Made by a program: the position numbers and the translations under genes. Below, piece by piece: positions 16,187 to 25,983 of a stretch of 52,600 nt of DNA (positions within the stretch are counted from its first letter, which is position 1; the number at the start of each line of letters is the position of its first letter). This DNA comes from an uncultured Prevotellaceae bacterium (GTDB lineage Bacteria > Bacteroidota > Bacteroidia > Bacteroidales > Bacteroidaceae), in NCBI GenBank assembly GCA_902770195.1, contig CACXSA010000024.1:1-52600 (forward strand), given 5' to 3'. The notes below the pieces were generated by a model, which had not been told where the DNA came from, did no database searches, and was given only the letters and a program-made list of their open reading frames with translations.

Positions 16187-17200
16187 ATGAAAACGAAAAG
16201 CTCAAATCTCCTTGCAAAAGGATATGAACTGATTGATGGCATCACGGTACCTGTTGGGACATCAAATACAGATTTGGCCGTAGAGGGTAAAGAACCCCAA
16301 AACGCCGAAAAACTGACTATTGTTGTAGGAAATGAGAAGATAAACATGTATGTCTTCCGTCCGTCAGGTTACAAAGAGGGTGAGATGACGCCGCTTGTCT
16401 ATTTCATTCACGGCGGTGGTTATCATTTTGGCAATGTAAGCATGGATGAGCCAAAGATACAGGGCATAGCAGATGGGAGCGGCGCCACGGTGATTGCTCC
16501 TGACTATACACTCTCGCTGGATCCGTCTTACAAATATCCCATGGAGCTGGAACAAGTATATGCAGGACTTCTTTATGCATACGAGCATTCGGCTGAATTA
16601 AATGTGGATCTGGACAATATTGTCATTGAGGGAGAAAGTGCTGGTGGTGGACTGGCCGCACGTCTGGCTCTTTATAACAAGGACAAAGGAAAGGTCCCCC
16701 TGAAGGGCCAGGTGCTCATCTATCCCATGCTCGACTATCGTACCGGCGGTGAAAAGGATATCTACAAGAATGAATATGCCGGGCATTGTGTCTGGACCAA
16801 GGGAAACAACGTCTTTGGATGGGGAAAGCTGATGGAAGGCCAGGACAAGGAGCTGACCGATGAGGAAATGATCTATTTCTCACCGGCAGTAGCAACCGTT
16901 GAGCAGCTGAAGGGATTGCCCGAGACTTTTATGATTGTCGGCAGCCTTGATCTTTTCTGCGATGAAGACATGTCATACGCTCAGAAGCTGATGGAGGCCG
17001 GTATCTTCACAGAGCTCTATGTAGAGCCCGGAGTACCTCACGCCTACGAGTACTTGTATTGGACGCCTCAGGCACACAGGTTCTTTGAACTGAGAAACCA
17101 TGCAACGGCACGGATGCTTGGAGCTGAAAAAGACGTAAAAGAGTCTGATGAAGCAAAAGCTTTCAGAGAGTTATTGTTAAAGTATAACATTGAGCAGTAA
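16187..17200 (+). CDS. alpha/beta hydrolase of the hormone-sensitive-lipase type
   Basis: A 337-residue esterase/acetyl-hydrolase-like enzyme. The HGGG oxyanion motif (FIHGGGYHFGN, 75-78) and nucleophile elbow GESAGGG with Ser151 define the HSL (fold-3) group. The acid (GSLDLFCDE) and histidine (VPHAYEYL) regions are present in order. No signal peptide. It lies between the amidohydrolase (18 bases upstream) and an antiporter whose start is 20 bases after its stop. A third, unrelated serine hydrolase in the same operon strengthens the idea that the cassette breaks ester-type compounds. Confidence 0.88.
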   Translation: MKTKSSNLLAKGYELIDGITVPVGTSNTDLAVEGKEPQNAEKLTIVVGNEKINMYVFRPSGYKEGEMTPLVYFIHGGGYHFGNVSMDEPKIQGIADGSGATVIAPDYTLSLDPSYKYPMELEQVYAGLLYAYEHSAELNVDLDNIVIEGESAGGGLAARLALYNKDKGKVPLKGQVLIYPMLDYRTGGEKDIYKNEYAGHCVWTKGNNVFGWGKLMEGQDKELTDEEMIYFSPAVATVEQLKGLPETFMIVGSLDLFCDEDMSYAQKLMEAGIFTELYVEPGVPHAYEYLYWTPQAHRFFELRNHATARMLGAEKDVKESDEAKAFRELLLKYNIEQ

Positions 17201-17219
17201 TATTGTAAAAGAGCATAAA

Positions 17220-18578
17220 ATGGTACAAGATTTATACATTTTGATGATTACAGCAGCTGTAGTCAGTATTCTGTTTAAGTTGTTAAAGCAGCCTGTGGTT
17301 CTGGGTTACATTGTTGCAGGTGTATTAGTCGGTCCTCATCTGTTTGGTAAGTCCCTTGTGAATCCAGACAACGTGAAGCAATGGGGCGACATCGGTGTGC
17401 TGTTCGTATTGTTCTGCATCGGTCTGGAGTTCCGTCTGAAGAACCTCATCAGCAGCGGCAAGGTGGCTGCAATTGGTGCGTTGACAATCATCGTGGGCAT
17501 GATGCTCTTTGGCTACTTTGTGGGAGTGGATGCCGGCTTTGATATGGTCAACTCGCTGTTCCTAGCGGGCATGCTTTGTATGTCGAGCACCACTATCGTG
17601 ATGAAAGCCATCGACGAGGCAGGCATGAGCAAAGAGCGTTTCGTAAAGGGAGCGACCAGCATCCTCATCGTGGAGGATGTAGTGGCTGTGGTACTGATGG
17701 TATTGCTCTCAAGTATTGCCATCCGTCATCAGTTCGAAGGTGCCGAATTAGCCGGCAAAGTTGTTGATTTGGCCATTACGCTGGCTGGATGGTTTGTCTG
17801 CGGAATACTGATTATACCGACGCTGATACGCATGTTAAAAAAACATTTGAACGACGAGACGCTTATCATCCTCGCCTTGGGTCTGTGCCTGGGTATGGTG
17901 CTGACGGCAGAGGAAGCAGGGTTCAGTAGTGCACTCGGTGCTTTCGTCATGGGTTCTATCCTTGCCGAGACTGTGGAGTCGCATCGTATCGAAAAACTGA
18001 TGACGCCGCTGAAGAATGTCTTTGCAGCTATCTTCTTCATCTCTGTAGGTACGATGATTGATCCGGCTTCATTGGCGGAATACTGGATGAGTGTTGTCTA
18101 TGTCAGTCTGATAATTATCATCGGAATGATTATCTTCGGCACCTTGGGTTGCTGGTGGGGCGGTCAGACAATGCGTGACTCCATGCTTACCAGTTTCTCG
18201 TTTGTGCAGATAGGTGAGTTCTCGTTCATCATCGCCGGACTGGGTACCAGCCTGGGCGTTCTCAATCCTATCATCTATCCAATCATCGTGGCAGCCAGTG
18301 TGGTGACAACCTTCCTCACGCCTTATATCATGAAGGCTGCGTTGCCCTGCTATACGTTCTTGTATAATCACGTTTCAGAGGGCTTCCGTGCTAAGATTGA
18401 CCAGCGCGAGCAGCAGGTAGTAGCTGCAGAGGCAGACAAGAATAAGCCATCCGACGATAAGAATTCATTGGCAGACAAGGCGCGTCATGCCGTCAGACAT
18501 ACCTTTATCACAAAGCATCTTGTCAATCTGTTTATCAAGAACATGAGTGCTCATGATGAATCGAAGAATAAGAAATAA
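17220..18578 (+). CDS. cation:proton antiporter, CPA2 family (KefB/NapA-like)
   Basis: About 452 residues with 12-13 hydrophobic segments of the Na+/H+ exchanger domain: KQPVVLGYIVAGVLVGP near the N-terminus, MLCMSSTTIVMKAI, SILIVEDVVAVVLM (paired ED typical of KefB/GerN-type members) and FFISVGTMID. After the last helix there is a hydrophilic tail of about 70 residues but no RCK/TrkA-N domain, so it lacks the nucleotide-gated regulation of Kef systems. ATG 17220 is preferred over an in-frame start at 17190 that would overlap the previous gene by 11 bases. It presumably moves Na+ or K+ against protons in the inner membrane; its role within this operon could be pH or ion balance. Confidence 0.88.
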   Translation: MVQDLYILMITAAVVSILFKLLKQPVVLGYIVAGVLVGPHLFGKSLVNPDNVKQWGDIGVLFVLFCIGLEFRLKNLISSGKVAAIGALTIIVGMMLFGYFVGVDAGFDMVNSLFLAGMLCMSSTTIVMKAIDEAGMSKERFVKGATSILIVEDVVAVVLMVLLSSIAIRHQFEGAELAGKVVDLAITLAGWFVCGILIIPTLIRMLKKHLNDETLIILALGLCLGMVLTAEEAGFSSALGAFVMGSILAETVESHRIEKLMTPLKNVFAAIFFISVGTMIDPASLAEYWMSVVYVSLIIIIGMIIFGTLGCWWGGQTMRDSMLTSFSFVQIGEFSFIIAGLGTSLGVLNPIIYPIIVAASVVTTFLTPYIMKAALPCYTFLYNHVSEGFRAKIDQREQQVVAAEADKNKPSDDKNSLADKARHAVRHTFITKHLVNLFIKNMSAHDESKNKK

Positions 18579-18597
18579 TAATACAAAAAAACAAACT

Positions 18598-20181
18598 ATG
18601 GATGCTCAAGAGATTAGAGATGCGCTGCACAGTATGTACGGCGGCGAGAATAAGCAGATTACCGACGGTAATTACGACAAGTCGCTGGCCGTGAAGTGTA
18701 TTAACGGTACTTTCGTAGGTCGGAAAAATGATAATATCATCGTCTATAGAGGTATTCCCTATGTGGGTAAGCAACCTGTGGGCGACCTGCGTTGGAAAGC
18801 TCCCGTGGATGCTGTTCCCAACGATGGTGTCTATGAGGCCTATTACAATGCGAAGAGCGGCTACGGCAATGTGACGTTTGAGGTAGGTTCACTCTATTAC
18901 CTGAGTGAAGACAGCCTGTATCTGAATGTATTTAAGGCTGATGACGCTACAACGGAGAAGAAGCCCGTTATGGTATGGATTCACGGCGGCGCTTTTGAAT
19001 CAGGCGGTACTATTGATCCGATGTTTGACTGCGTCAATTTCATGAAGGAGAATCCCGATGTCATCGTGGTTACCATTGCCTACCGACTTGGTGTGATGGG
19101 CTTCCTGCATTTGTCTCACCTGTCGGACGGCAAGGATTACCAAGACTCACAGAACTTAGGTCTTTTGGATCAGAAGATGGCGCTGAAGTGGGTTCACGAG
19201 AATATTGCAGCCTTTGGCGGCGACCCCGACAATGTGACTATCTTCGGTGAATCAGCCGGTGCTGCCAGCTGTACCTTGCAGCCGTTGGTTCCAGGCTCTC
19301 AAAAATATTTCAAGCGCCTCATCGCCGAGAGTGGTTCCGTCAACCAGACGAGATCTCCGGAAGAAGGTATCGAGGGAACCAACAAACTGATGGAAGCACT
19401 TGGTTGCAAGACTGTTGCCGATCTTCTGAAGGTCGATGGCGACAAGCTTCTGGAAACAGCTACAGCAGTCAACTTTGCACACCAGTTCCCTGAAAGAGAC
19501 GGAAAGTATCTGCCCACCGACACCTTTGAGGCTTACGCCAACGGTGCAGCGAAAGACTTGGAGATTCTGGTAGGTTGCAACAAGGACGAGATGAACTTCT
19601 TCGTGTCCAGCTTCGGCAAGGAAGGCTGGGATAAATGGATTGCAGGACGCAAGCAAGAGAAATATGCCAAGTTGCCAGCTGACGAGAAAGCACTGGTCGA
19701 TAGCTTTATGAACGATGTGAAGGGTGACTACTTCCAGCCAGACAGTAGCCTCCTAAGCCAGAGCTGGTTTAATGTTCCTATCATCAAATTGTCTGAGTGC
19801 CAGACAAAGGCTGGTGGTAAGGCATTCACCTATTACTTTACTCCTGAGTCGCCCGACCCCATCATGAAGTGCGGACATGCCATCGAGCTGGCTGTAGTGT
19901 TCAATCATCCTGATATGACTGCCGACACGGGAAGGGCTTTCGACGAGACCTTCTGCAAGACTATGCGAAAAATGTGGGTACAGTTCGCCAAGACCGGTAA
20001 TCCGTCGCTCAGTGCCGGGATTTCTCCTGACGGCAAAGCCAAGGAGTGGCCACTCTACGACCTGGAGAATAAGAGGGTGATGCTGCTCGACGAGTTCGAC
20101 ATCCATCCGTCAACGGAATCCGAATTAAAGATCGTGGATTGGGAGAGGACCTATTTCCTGACCAAGTATTATATGCTGTAA
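18598..20181 (+). CDS. carboxylesterase type B family protein, copy 2
   Basis: A 527-residue paralogue of the esterase at 12893. Oxyanion segment VWIHGGAF (126-133); nucleophile elbow GESAGAA with Ser219; later GCNKDEMNFF, KCGHAIELAVVF and MWVQFAKTGNPS. The region around residue 200 is nearly identical at the DNA level to copy 1, while the segment around residues 85-105 differs, which may shift specificity. ATG 18598 is chosen; an in-frame start at 18547 would lie inside the antiporter gene. No signal peptide. It immediately precedes the efflux pump genes. Confidence 0.9.
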   Translation: MDAQEIRDALHSMYGGENKQITDGNYDKSLAVKCINGTFVGRKNDNIIVYRGIPYVGKQPVGDLRWKAPVDAVPNDGVYEAYYNAKSGYGNVTFEVGSLYYLSEDSLYLNVFKADDATTEKKPVMVWIHGGAFESGGTIDPMFDCVNFMKENPDVIVVTIAYRLGVMGFLHLSHLSDGKDYQDSQNLGLLDQKMALKWVHENIAAFGGDPDNVTIFGESAGAASCTLQPLVPGSQKYFKRLIAESGSVNQTRSPEEGIEGTNKLMEALGCKTVADLLKVDGDKLLETATAVNFAHQFPERDGKYLPTDTFEAYANGAAKDLEILVGCNKDEMNFFVSSFGKEGWDKWIAGRKQEKYAKLPADEKALVDSFMNDVKGDYFQPDSSLLSQSWFNVPIIKLSECQTKAGGKAFTYYFTPESPDPIMKCGHAIELAVVFNHPDMTADTGRAFDETFCKTMRKMWVQFAKTGNPSLSAGISPDGKAKEWPLYDLENKRVMLLDEFDIHPSTESELKIVDWERTYFLTKYYML

Positions 20182-20218
20182 CATACGAAAACTCAAATAG
20201 TAAAAAAACAAATAAAAA

Positions 20219-21343
20219 ATGAAAAAGAAAAGTATTTTGAACTGGAAGGTTGCGTTGGCTGCTCTGGCTGTAACCTTAACCGCATGTGGTCCTGAGATTC
20301 CCCAGCCCACGAACTCATCGTTCGAGACGATGGTAGTGAAAAAAACGGATATTGAACTGCCTTATAAGTTCAGTGCCAAGATGAAAGGCCAGAACGACGT
20401 AACGGTGACACCACAGGTGAGTGGGCAGTTGGTGAAAATCTGCGTATCTGAAGGTCAGCAGGTGAAGAAGGGACAAGCCCTCTTTATGATTGACTCGCGC
20501 AATGCGCAGTTGGAACTGGAGGCTGCTCAGGCTAACCTGCAGGCTGCCTTGGCGCAGGAGAACTCTGCCAAGCTGGAGTTTGAGTCGAACAAGAACCTGT
20601 TTGACAAGAAGATTGTAAGCAGCTATATGCTGAACAACTCGGAGAACTCGTACAAGCAGGCTCAGGCTTCTGTGGCTCAGTCCCGTGCTGCCGTGAACCG
20701 TGCTAAGGTGAACCTGGGCTTCTGCACCATCACCGCCAATGTCTCCGGTATTATCGGTGAGATTCCCGTGCGTGTCGGCGACCAAGTATCACCAATGACC
20801 CAGCTGACTATGCTGAGCGGCAATACCACGATGCAGGCTGAGTTCTCGGTGACGGAATCTGTTGTAGAGACTATGGTACGGGAAGGCATGAAGGCTTCGG
20901 ATGTAGATAAATTTATCGCCAAGCTGCCAGAGGTAACGTTTGTCATGAAGAATGGTACGGAGTATCCTCACAAGGGTCGCGTTGTCAGCCTGACGGGTGT
21001 GGTAAATGCAGAAACGGGTTCGCTGACCAGCAAGGTGTCGTTCCCCAACCCCGACGGTCATCTGTACTCCGGCATACAGGGTACTATCGTGATGCCAATG
21101 GCCGAGAAGGGCGTGATTTTAGTTCCACAATATGCTGTGGTGCGCCTGCAGGACAAGGCACAGGTATATAAGGTTCAGGCCGACAGCACGGCTACGGCAG
21201 TCGAGGTGAAGACAGAAGACACCGGCAACGGCAAGGACTTCATCGTGACCAGCGGTCTGAACGAGGGCGACCAGATAGTGACTACTGGTGCCAACAATGT
21301 GACAGAAGGCATGAAGGTACTTTTTAAAGAGGAAAAGAAGTAA
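20219..21343 (+). CDS. RND efflux periplasmic adaptor (membrane fusion) lipoprotein
   Basis: A 374-residue AcrA/MexA-type adaptor that bridges an inner membrane RND pump and an outer membrane channel. A lipoprotein signal ends at LTAC (about residue 23). The lipoyl half motif (SGQLVKICVSEGQQVKKGQALF), a coiled-coil hairpin rich in A/Q (about 95-165), the second lipoyl half (NLGFCTITANVSGIIGEIPVRVGDQV), and beta-barrel and membrane-proximal regions (TVTSGLNEGDQIVTTGANNV-like) follow in order. It precedes the pump gene with a 28-base gap that consists of a heptamer-period repeat. Confidence 0.93.
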   Translation: MKKKSILNWKVALAALAVTLTACGPEIPQPTNSSFETMVVKKTDIELPYKFSAKMKGQNDVTVTPQVSGQLVKICVSEGQQVKKGQALFMIDSRNAQLELEAAQANLQAALAQENSAKLEFESNKNLFDKKIVSSYMLNNSENSYKQAQASVAQSRAAVNRAKVNLGFCTITANVSGIIGEIPVRVGDQVSPMTQLTMLSGNTTMQAEFSVTESVVETMVREGMKASDVDKFIAKLPEVTFVMKNGTEYPHKGRVVSLTGVVNAETGSLTSKVSFPNPDGHLYSGIQGTIVMPMAEKGVILVPQYAVVRLQDKAQVYKVQADSTATAVEVKTEDTGNGKDFIVTSGLNEGDQIVTTGANNVTEGMKVLFKEEKK

Positions 21344-21345
21344 AT

Positions 21346-21373
21346 CAATTGATAATTGACAATTGATAATTAT
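21346..21373 (+). repeat. two 14-bp (heptamer-period) repeats abutting the RND pump start
   Basis: CAATTGATAATTGA followed by CAATTGATAATTAT, the second copy running into the ATG at 21372. Same 14-base period and same position relative to a start codon as the array at 42363-42404. Confidence 0.8.
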
Positions 21374-24300
21374 GAAGAACAATATATTTATTAACAGATA
21401 CGTGATGGCGTGTGCCATCTCGATAGTGATAGCACTGGTGGGCTACATCTCTATGAGTACGCTGCCAGTAGAGCAATATCCCGACATTGCACCGCCTACG
21501 GTCAATGTTTCAACCAGTTATACTGGTGCTGACGAGAACACGGTGATGAAATCGGTCATCCAGCCGTTGGAGGAGGCTATCAACGGTGTGAACGACATGA
21601 CCTACATGACATCAAAAGCCTCGTCGAATGGTGAGGTGGAAATCAACGTTTATTTCAAGCAGGGCACTGACCCAGATATGGCAACGGTGAATGTGCAGAA
21701 CCGCGTCACCCGTGCACAGTCACTGCTGCCTGCCGACGTGAACAAGGTGGGCGTGAAGGTGGAGAAGCGACAGAACAACATCCTGCGCATCTTTGCGGTA
21801 AGAAGTTCCGACGGCAAGTACGACGAGGATTTCGTATCAAACTATGTAGATATCAACATCAAGCCGAAACTGATGCGTGTCACCGGTGTGGGTAACGTGC
21901 AGAGTTTGGGTAACACGTACGCCCTGCGTATATGGCTGAAGCCCGATGTAATGGCACAGTACGGTCTCACTCCTAACGATGTATTCAGTGCCATCGGCGG
22001 ACAGAGCTTCGTGGCTGCAGTAGGTACCTTGGGTGAGTTGTCTGATAACTCTTACCAATACTCCATGCAGTACAAGGGTACGCTGAAGAGTGTCGAGGAA
22101 TTCAATGAAATAGTGCTTCGCACCAACGGCGGTGGCCTGCTGCACCTGAGCGATGTGGCTGAAGTGCAGATTGGTGCCATGAGCTACAACTTCACCTCTA
22201 ACATCCTGGATAAGCCGGGAGCCATGTTCTTGGTATTCGCTGCCCCGGGTGCCAATGCTACCGAGGTAAACGCCTCTATCAACAAGACGTTTGAGGAAGT
22301 AAAGAAAACAATGCCTGCAGGACTGGAGTTCGTAACCCTGATGACTAGCGATGACTTCCTTTTCGCTGCCATCCACAATGTGGTCGAGACGCTGGTTATT
22401 GCCATCATCCTCGTGGTGCTCGTGGTGTTCTTCTTCCTGCAGAACTTCAAGGCTACCATTATTCCTTCTATTTCTATTATCGTGTCATTGTTGGGCACTT
22501 TTGCTATCGTTTCGATGTCGGGCTTCTCGCTTAACATCCTGACGCTGTTCGCACTGGTGCTTGCCATCGGTACGGTGGTGGATGATGCCATCGTGGTGGT
22601 CGAAGCCGTTATGGCGAAAATGGAGAGCGGTATCAGTGACGCCCGCGAGGCTACCCGTCAGGCTATGAGCGAGGTGTCTGTCGCCGTAGTATCATGTACT
22701 TTGGTATTCATGGCGGTGTTCGTCCCTGTGATGTTCATGCCAGGTACGTCGGGCACGTTCTTCACCCAGTTTGGTGTGACCATTGCCTCGTCTGTAGGTC
22801 TGTCGTGCATATCGGCCTTGACGCTGTGTCCCGCCCTCTGCGCAATCATGATGCGTGTCACGGAAGGCAAGAAGGAAGGCAAGGGCCTGACCTATTATAC
22901 CAAGAAAGCGTATGAAGTCAGCTATAATGCCATTTATAATAAGTATAGCAAGGCTGTGCAGAAGTTCATTAAGCGCCCTGTTCTTTCATGGGGACTGCTG
23001 ATTTGTGCTGCCGCATTGTTGGTGTTCTTCATGAAGAGTCTGCCATCAGGTCTTGTGCCACAGGAGGACCAGGGCGTGCTGTTGGTTGAGCTGCAATGTC
23101 CGGAAGGTGCAACGCTTCATCAGACTCGCGAAATGGCGAAACAGGTGGAGGCAAAGGTGAAGCAGATTCCTGAGTTGGAGAGCTTCGCTATTTGTTGTGG
23201 CTACGGTATGTACTCTGGTGCCGGTTCCAACTACGCCACGATGGTATTGCGAATGAAAAACTGGGACGAGCGTCCAGGAATGGATCATTATATAGAACTC
23301 ATCAAGGGGCGTTTCTACTATGCTTGCCAAGACATCAAGGACGTGCGGGTGCTGCCCTTCCAGATGCCACAGATTCCTGGTTATGGAACGAGTAACGATA
23401 TCACGTTGGTCGTTGAAGATCCCACCGACGGCAATCTGTCGGAGTTCGCTAAGCAGACAGAGCTTTTCTTGGCCAAGCTGTCAGAGCGTCCTGAGATTGC
23501 TTCTGCCATGTCAACCTATTCAGAGCGTTTCCCGAAGTATCAGGTTGACATCGATGCTACCCAGTGCGACCGCGCCGGTGTGTCGCCTGCAGATGTACTC
23601 AACACGCTGGGTGCTTTCTGCGGTGGTGCATATATTGGCAACTTCAACCAGTTTGGTAAGGTCTATCGCATCATGGCTTCTGCTTCGCCTGAATATCGCC
23701 TCGACCCACAGGCGCTGCAAAATATCTTCATGCAGGTAAAGGGTGGCAAGATGACTCCTATCTCCCAGTTTGTCAGTCTGAAGGAGATTGTGGGTCCGGC
23801 GAACATTGAGCATTTCAACCTGTTCCAGAGCATCACTTGCTACGTGTCTCCAAGCAGTGGTTACACCGAGGGTGACGTTCACAAGGTCATTGCTGAGGTG
23901 TTCGAGAAGGAGATGCCCAATAGCACTACTTACGAATATAGCGGTATGTCGCGCGAGGTAGAGGAGGCAGCGGGCTCTAATGCCACAGCCCTTATCTACG
24001 CCATCTGCGCCATCTTGATTTACCTCATCCTGGCATCGTTGTATAACTCGTGGTTCACACCATTGGCTGTACTCTTCAGTGTGCCTTTCGGACTGATGGG
24101 TGCCTTCGTGTTTGCATACCTGGGCTACACACAGGGTATTCCGGGCATGGACAACAACATCTACTTGCAGACGGGTGTGATCATGCTGATAGGTCTGTTG
24201 GCAAAGACGGCTATCCTGATTACCGAGTTCGCCACAGAGCGTCGCAAGCAGGGCATGACCATTTCCGAGGCAGCCTTCGAGGCTTGTAAGGAGCGTCTGC

Positions 24301-24539
24301 GTCCAATCCTGATGACTGTTGCTACGATGATTATCGGTATGATACCCCTTGTTATTGAGGGTGGTGCTGGTGCCAACGGTAACCGTGCATTGGCATTAGG
24401 TGTCATCGGCGGTATGAGCATCGGTACTATTGCACTGCTCTTCGTCGTACCAGCCTTCTTCATCGTGTTCCAGAAACTACATGAGAAATTCCAAGGAAAG
24501 CCTGTTGAACTAACCAATACAGAAGAAAATGAATTATAA
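21372..24539 (+). CDS. RND family multidrug efflux permease (HAE1, AcrB/MexB type)
   Basis: 1055 residues, the usual length for a trimeric inner-membrane proton-driven drug exporter. It shows the N-terminal helix and the porter opening LPVEQYPDIAPPTVNVSTSY, the TM4 proton-relay DD pair in VVDDAIVVVEA, an ALTLCPAL segment, a second periplasmic half (QEDQGVLLVELQCPEGATL), and the C-terminal helices with IVEGGAGANGNRALALGVIGG. ATG 21372 is taken; the frame opens three codons earlier at a TTG. Its 3' end overlaps the start of the outer membrane factor gene by 11 bases, ensuring coupled synthesis. Confidence 0.96.
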   Translation: MKNNIFINRYVMACAISIVIALVGYISMSTLPVEQYPDIAPPTVNVSTSYTGADENTVMKSVIQPLEEAINGVNDMTYMTSKASSNGEVEINVYFKQGTDPDMATVNVQNRVTRAQSLLPADVNKVGVKVEKRQNNILRIFAVRSSDGKYDEDFVSNYVDINIKPKLMRVTGVGNVQSLGNTYALRIWLKPDVMAQYGLTPNDVFSAIGGQSFVAAVGTLGELSDNSYQYSMQYKGTLKSVEEFNEIVLRTNGGGLLHLSDVAEVQIGAMSYNFTSNILDKPGAMFLVFAAPGANATEVNASINKTFEEVKKTMPAGLEFVTLMTSDDFLFAAIHNVVETLVIAIILVVLVVFFFLQNFKATIIPSISIIVSLLGTFAIVSMSGFSLNILTLFALVLAIGTVVDDAIVVVEAVMAKMESGISDAREATRQAMSEVSVAVVSCTLVFMAVFVPVMFMPGTSGTFFTQFGVTIASSVGLSCISALTLCPALCAIMMRVTEGKKEGKGLTYYTKKAYEVSYNAIYNKYSKAVQKFIKRPVLSWGLLICAAALLVFFMKSLPSGLVPQEDQGVLLVELQCPEGATLHQTREMAKQVEAKVKQIPELESFAICCGYGMYSGAGSNYATMVLRMKNWDERPGMDHYIELIKGRFYYACQDIKDVRVLPFQMPQIPGYGTSNDITLVVEDPTDGNLSEFAKQTELFLAKLSERPEIASAMSTYSERFPKYQVDIDATQCDRAGVSPADVLNTLGAFCGGAYIGNFNQFGKVYRIMASASPEYRLDPQALQNIFMQVKGGKMTPISQFVSLKEIVGPANIEHFNLFQSITCYVSPSSGYTEGDVHKVIAEVFEKEMPNSTTYEYSGMSREVEEAAGSNATALIYAICAILIYLILASLYNSWFTPLAVLFSVPFGLMGAFVFAYLGYTQGIPGMDNNIYLQTGVIMLIGLLAKTAILITEFATERRKQGMTISEAAFEACKERLRPILMTVATMIIGMIPLVIEGGAGANGNRALALGVIGGMSIGTIALLFVVPAFFIVFQKLHEKFQGKPVELTNTEENEL

Positions 24540-25950
24540 GAAAGTCTTAGTCGCTGCAACTGTGAGCATGATGCTCACGGGTTGCGGCATATATAATAAA
24601 TATGAGCAGAAGGTGGAGGCACCCGCCAATGCCTTCGGAAACAGCCAGGACATGAAGGGTGCCAGTAGCGAATCGACTATTGCTCAGATGTCATGGCGTG
24701 AGTTCTTTACCGACCCGATGTTGCAGCAACTCATCGAACAGGCCCTGGCCAACAATACCGACCTGAATTCGGCACGCATAGCCGTGGAAAAGAGCGAAGC
24801 CTCGCTGATGGCAGCGAAAATGGCTTATCTGCCATCGCTCTATTTCTCTCCGTCGGGAACCATTGCCAGCTTCGATGGCAGCAAGGCGTCAAAGACCTAC
24901 AACCTGCCTCTTCAGTTGTCAATGGACATCGATGTGTTCGGGTCTATCACCAACAAGAAACGTGCTGCAAAAGCCGTGCTCTTGCAGGCTCAGATGCGCG
25001 AGGAAGCTGTACGTGCCAACCTCGTTTCCACGATGGCACAGCAGTATTTCCTGTTGCAGGTGCTTGACCGTCAGCTGGATATCCTCACCCAGACCGACAG
25101 TCTGTGGAACACCTCACTTGAAACTGAGAAGTCGCTTTGGGAGAACGGTAAGGTTTATAGCACCGGTGTCAACCAGATGGAGGCCTCTTACCTGAACGTA
25201 AAGACACAGATTGTTGATACCAAGCGTAACATCAAGTCTGTCGAGAATGCTATCTGCCGCTTGCTGGCTATCACGCCGCAGCATATCAACCGCCAGAAGT
25301 GGGGCAGCTCACCCCTGCACCATGCTGAGGCACAGGGTGATGCTACGGAAAAGATGTTCGATACCCGTTTCCTCCGTGTCGGTGTCCCTGCTACGATGCT
25401 TGAGAAGCGTCCTGACATTCGTATGGCCAACCATGCTATGGAGGAGGCGTTCTATAATACACAGGCCGCCCGTTCAGCCTTCTTCCCATCTATCACCCTC
25501 AGTGGTGCTGCCGGATGGACTAACTCAGCCGGTGGACTTATCGTTGACCCTGGTAAGATGCTGTTGAATGCGATAGGTCAGCTGACACAGCCCATCTTTG
25601 CCCGTGGCAAGCTGATTGCCAACAAGAAGATTGCTAAGCTGACGGAGGAAGACCTGCAGAAGAAGTATGTACAGATGGTTATCGATGCCGGTAATCAGGT
25701 CAACGAGGCTATGGCTGACTGTATGGCAGCACGCCAGAAGCATATTTACCTCCAGCGTCAGGTGACAGTGCTCCACGAAGCCTATACCGGCACCCACGAA
25801 CTGATGGACAACGGTAAGGCTTCTTACCTCGAAGTGCTTAAGGCACAGGAGTCGCTGCTGGATGCTCAGCTCAGTTCTGCCATGAATATGTACGATGCAG
25901 CCCAGGCCGTTATAGCTCTTTATATTGCCCTCGGCGGTGGCGGAGTTTAG
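24529..25950 (+). CDS. outer membrane efflux lipoprotein, TolC/NodT family
   Basis: A 473-residue outer membrane factor that would complete the tripartite pump. The signal peptide ends at the lipobox LTGC (about residue 19). Typical NodT features: WREFFTDPMLQQLIEQALANN, then DLNSARI, KMAYLPSLYFSPSG, and the second half with LEKRPDIRMANHAMEEAFYNTQAARSAFFPSITLSG, both halves rich in coiled-coil heptads. Overlap with the pump gene, and order adaptor-pump-channel, are the classical arrangement. Confidence 0.94.
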   Translation: MNYKKVLVAATVSMMLTGCGIYNKYEQKVEAPANAFGNSQDMKGASSESTIAQMSWREFFTDPMLQQLIEQALANNTDLNSARIAVEKSEASLMAAKMAYLPSLYFSPSGTIASFDGSKASKTYNLPLQLSMDIDVFGSITNKKRAAKAVLLQAQMREEAVRANLVSTMAQQYFLLQVLDRQLDILTQTDSLWNTSLETEKSLWENGKVYSTGVNQMEASYLNVKTQIVDTKRNIKSVENAICRLLAITPQHINRQKWGSSPLHHAEAQGDATEKMFDTRFLRVGVPATMLEKRPDIRMANHAMEEAFYNTQAARSAFFPSITLSGAAGWTNSAGGLIVDPGKMLLNAIGQLTQPIFARGKLIANKKIAKLTEEDLQKKYVQMVIDAGNQVNEAMADCMAARQKHIYLQRQVTVLHEAYTGTHELMDNGKASYLEVLKAQESLLDAQLSSAMNMYDAAQAVIALYIALGGGGV

Positions 25951-25983
25951 ATGTAAGAAGTAAAAGATGTACTGTTTAATAAT

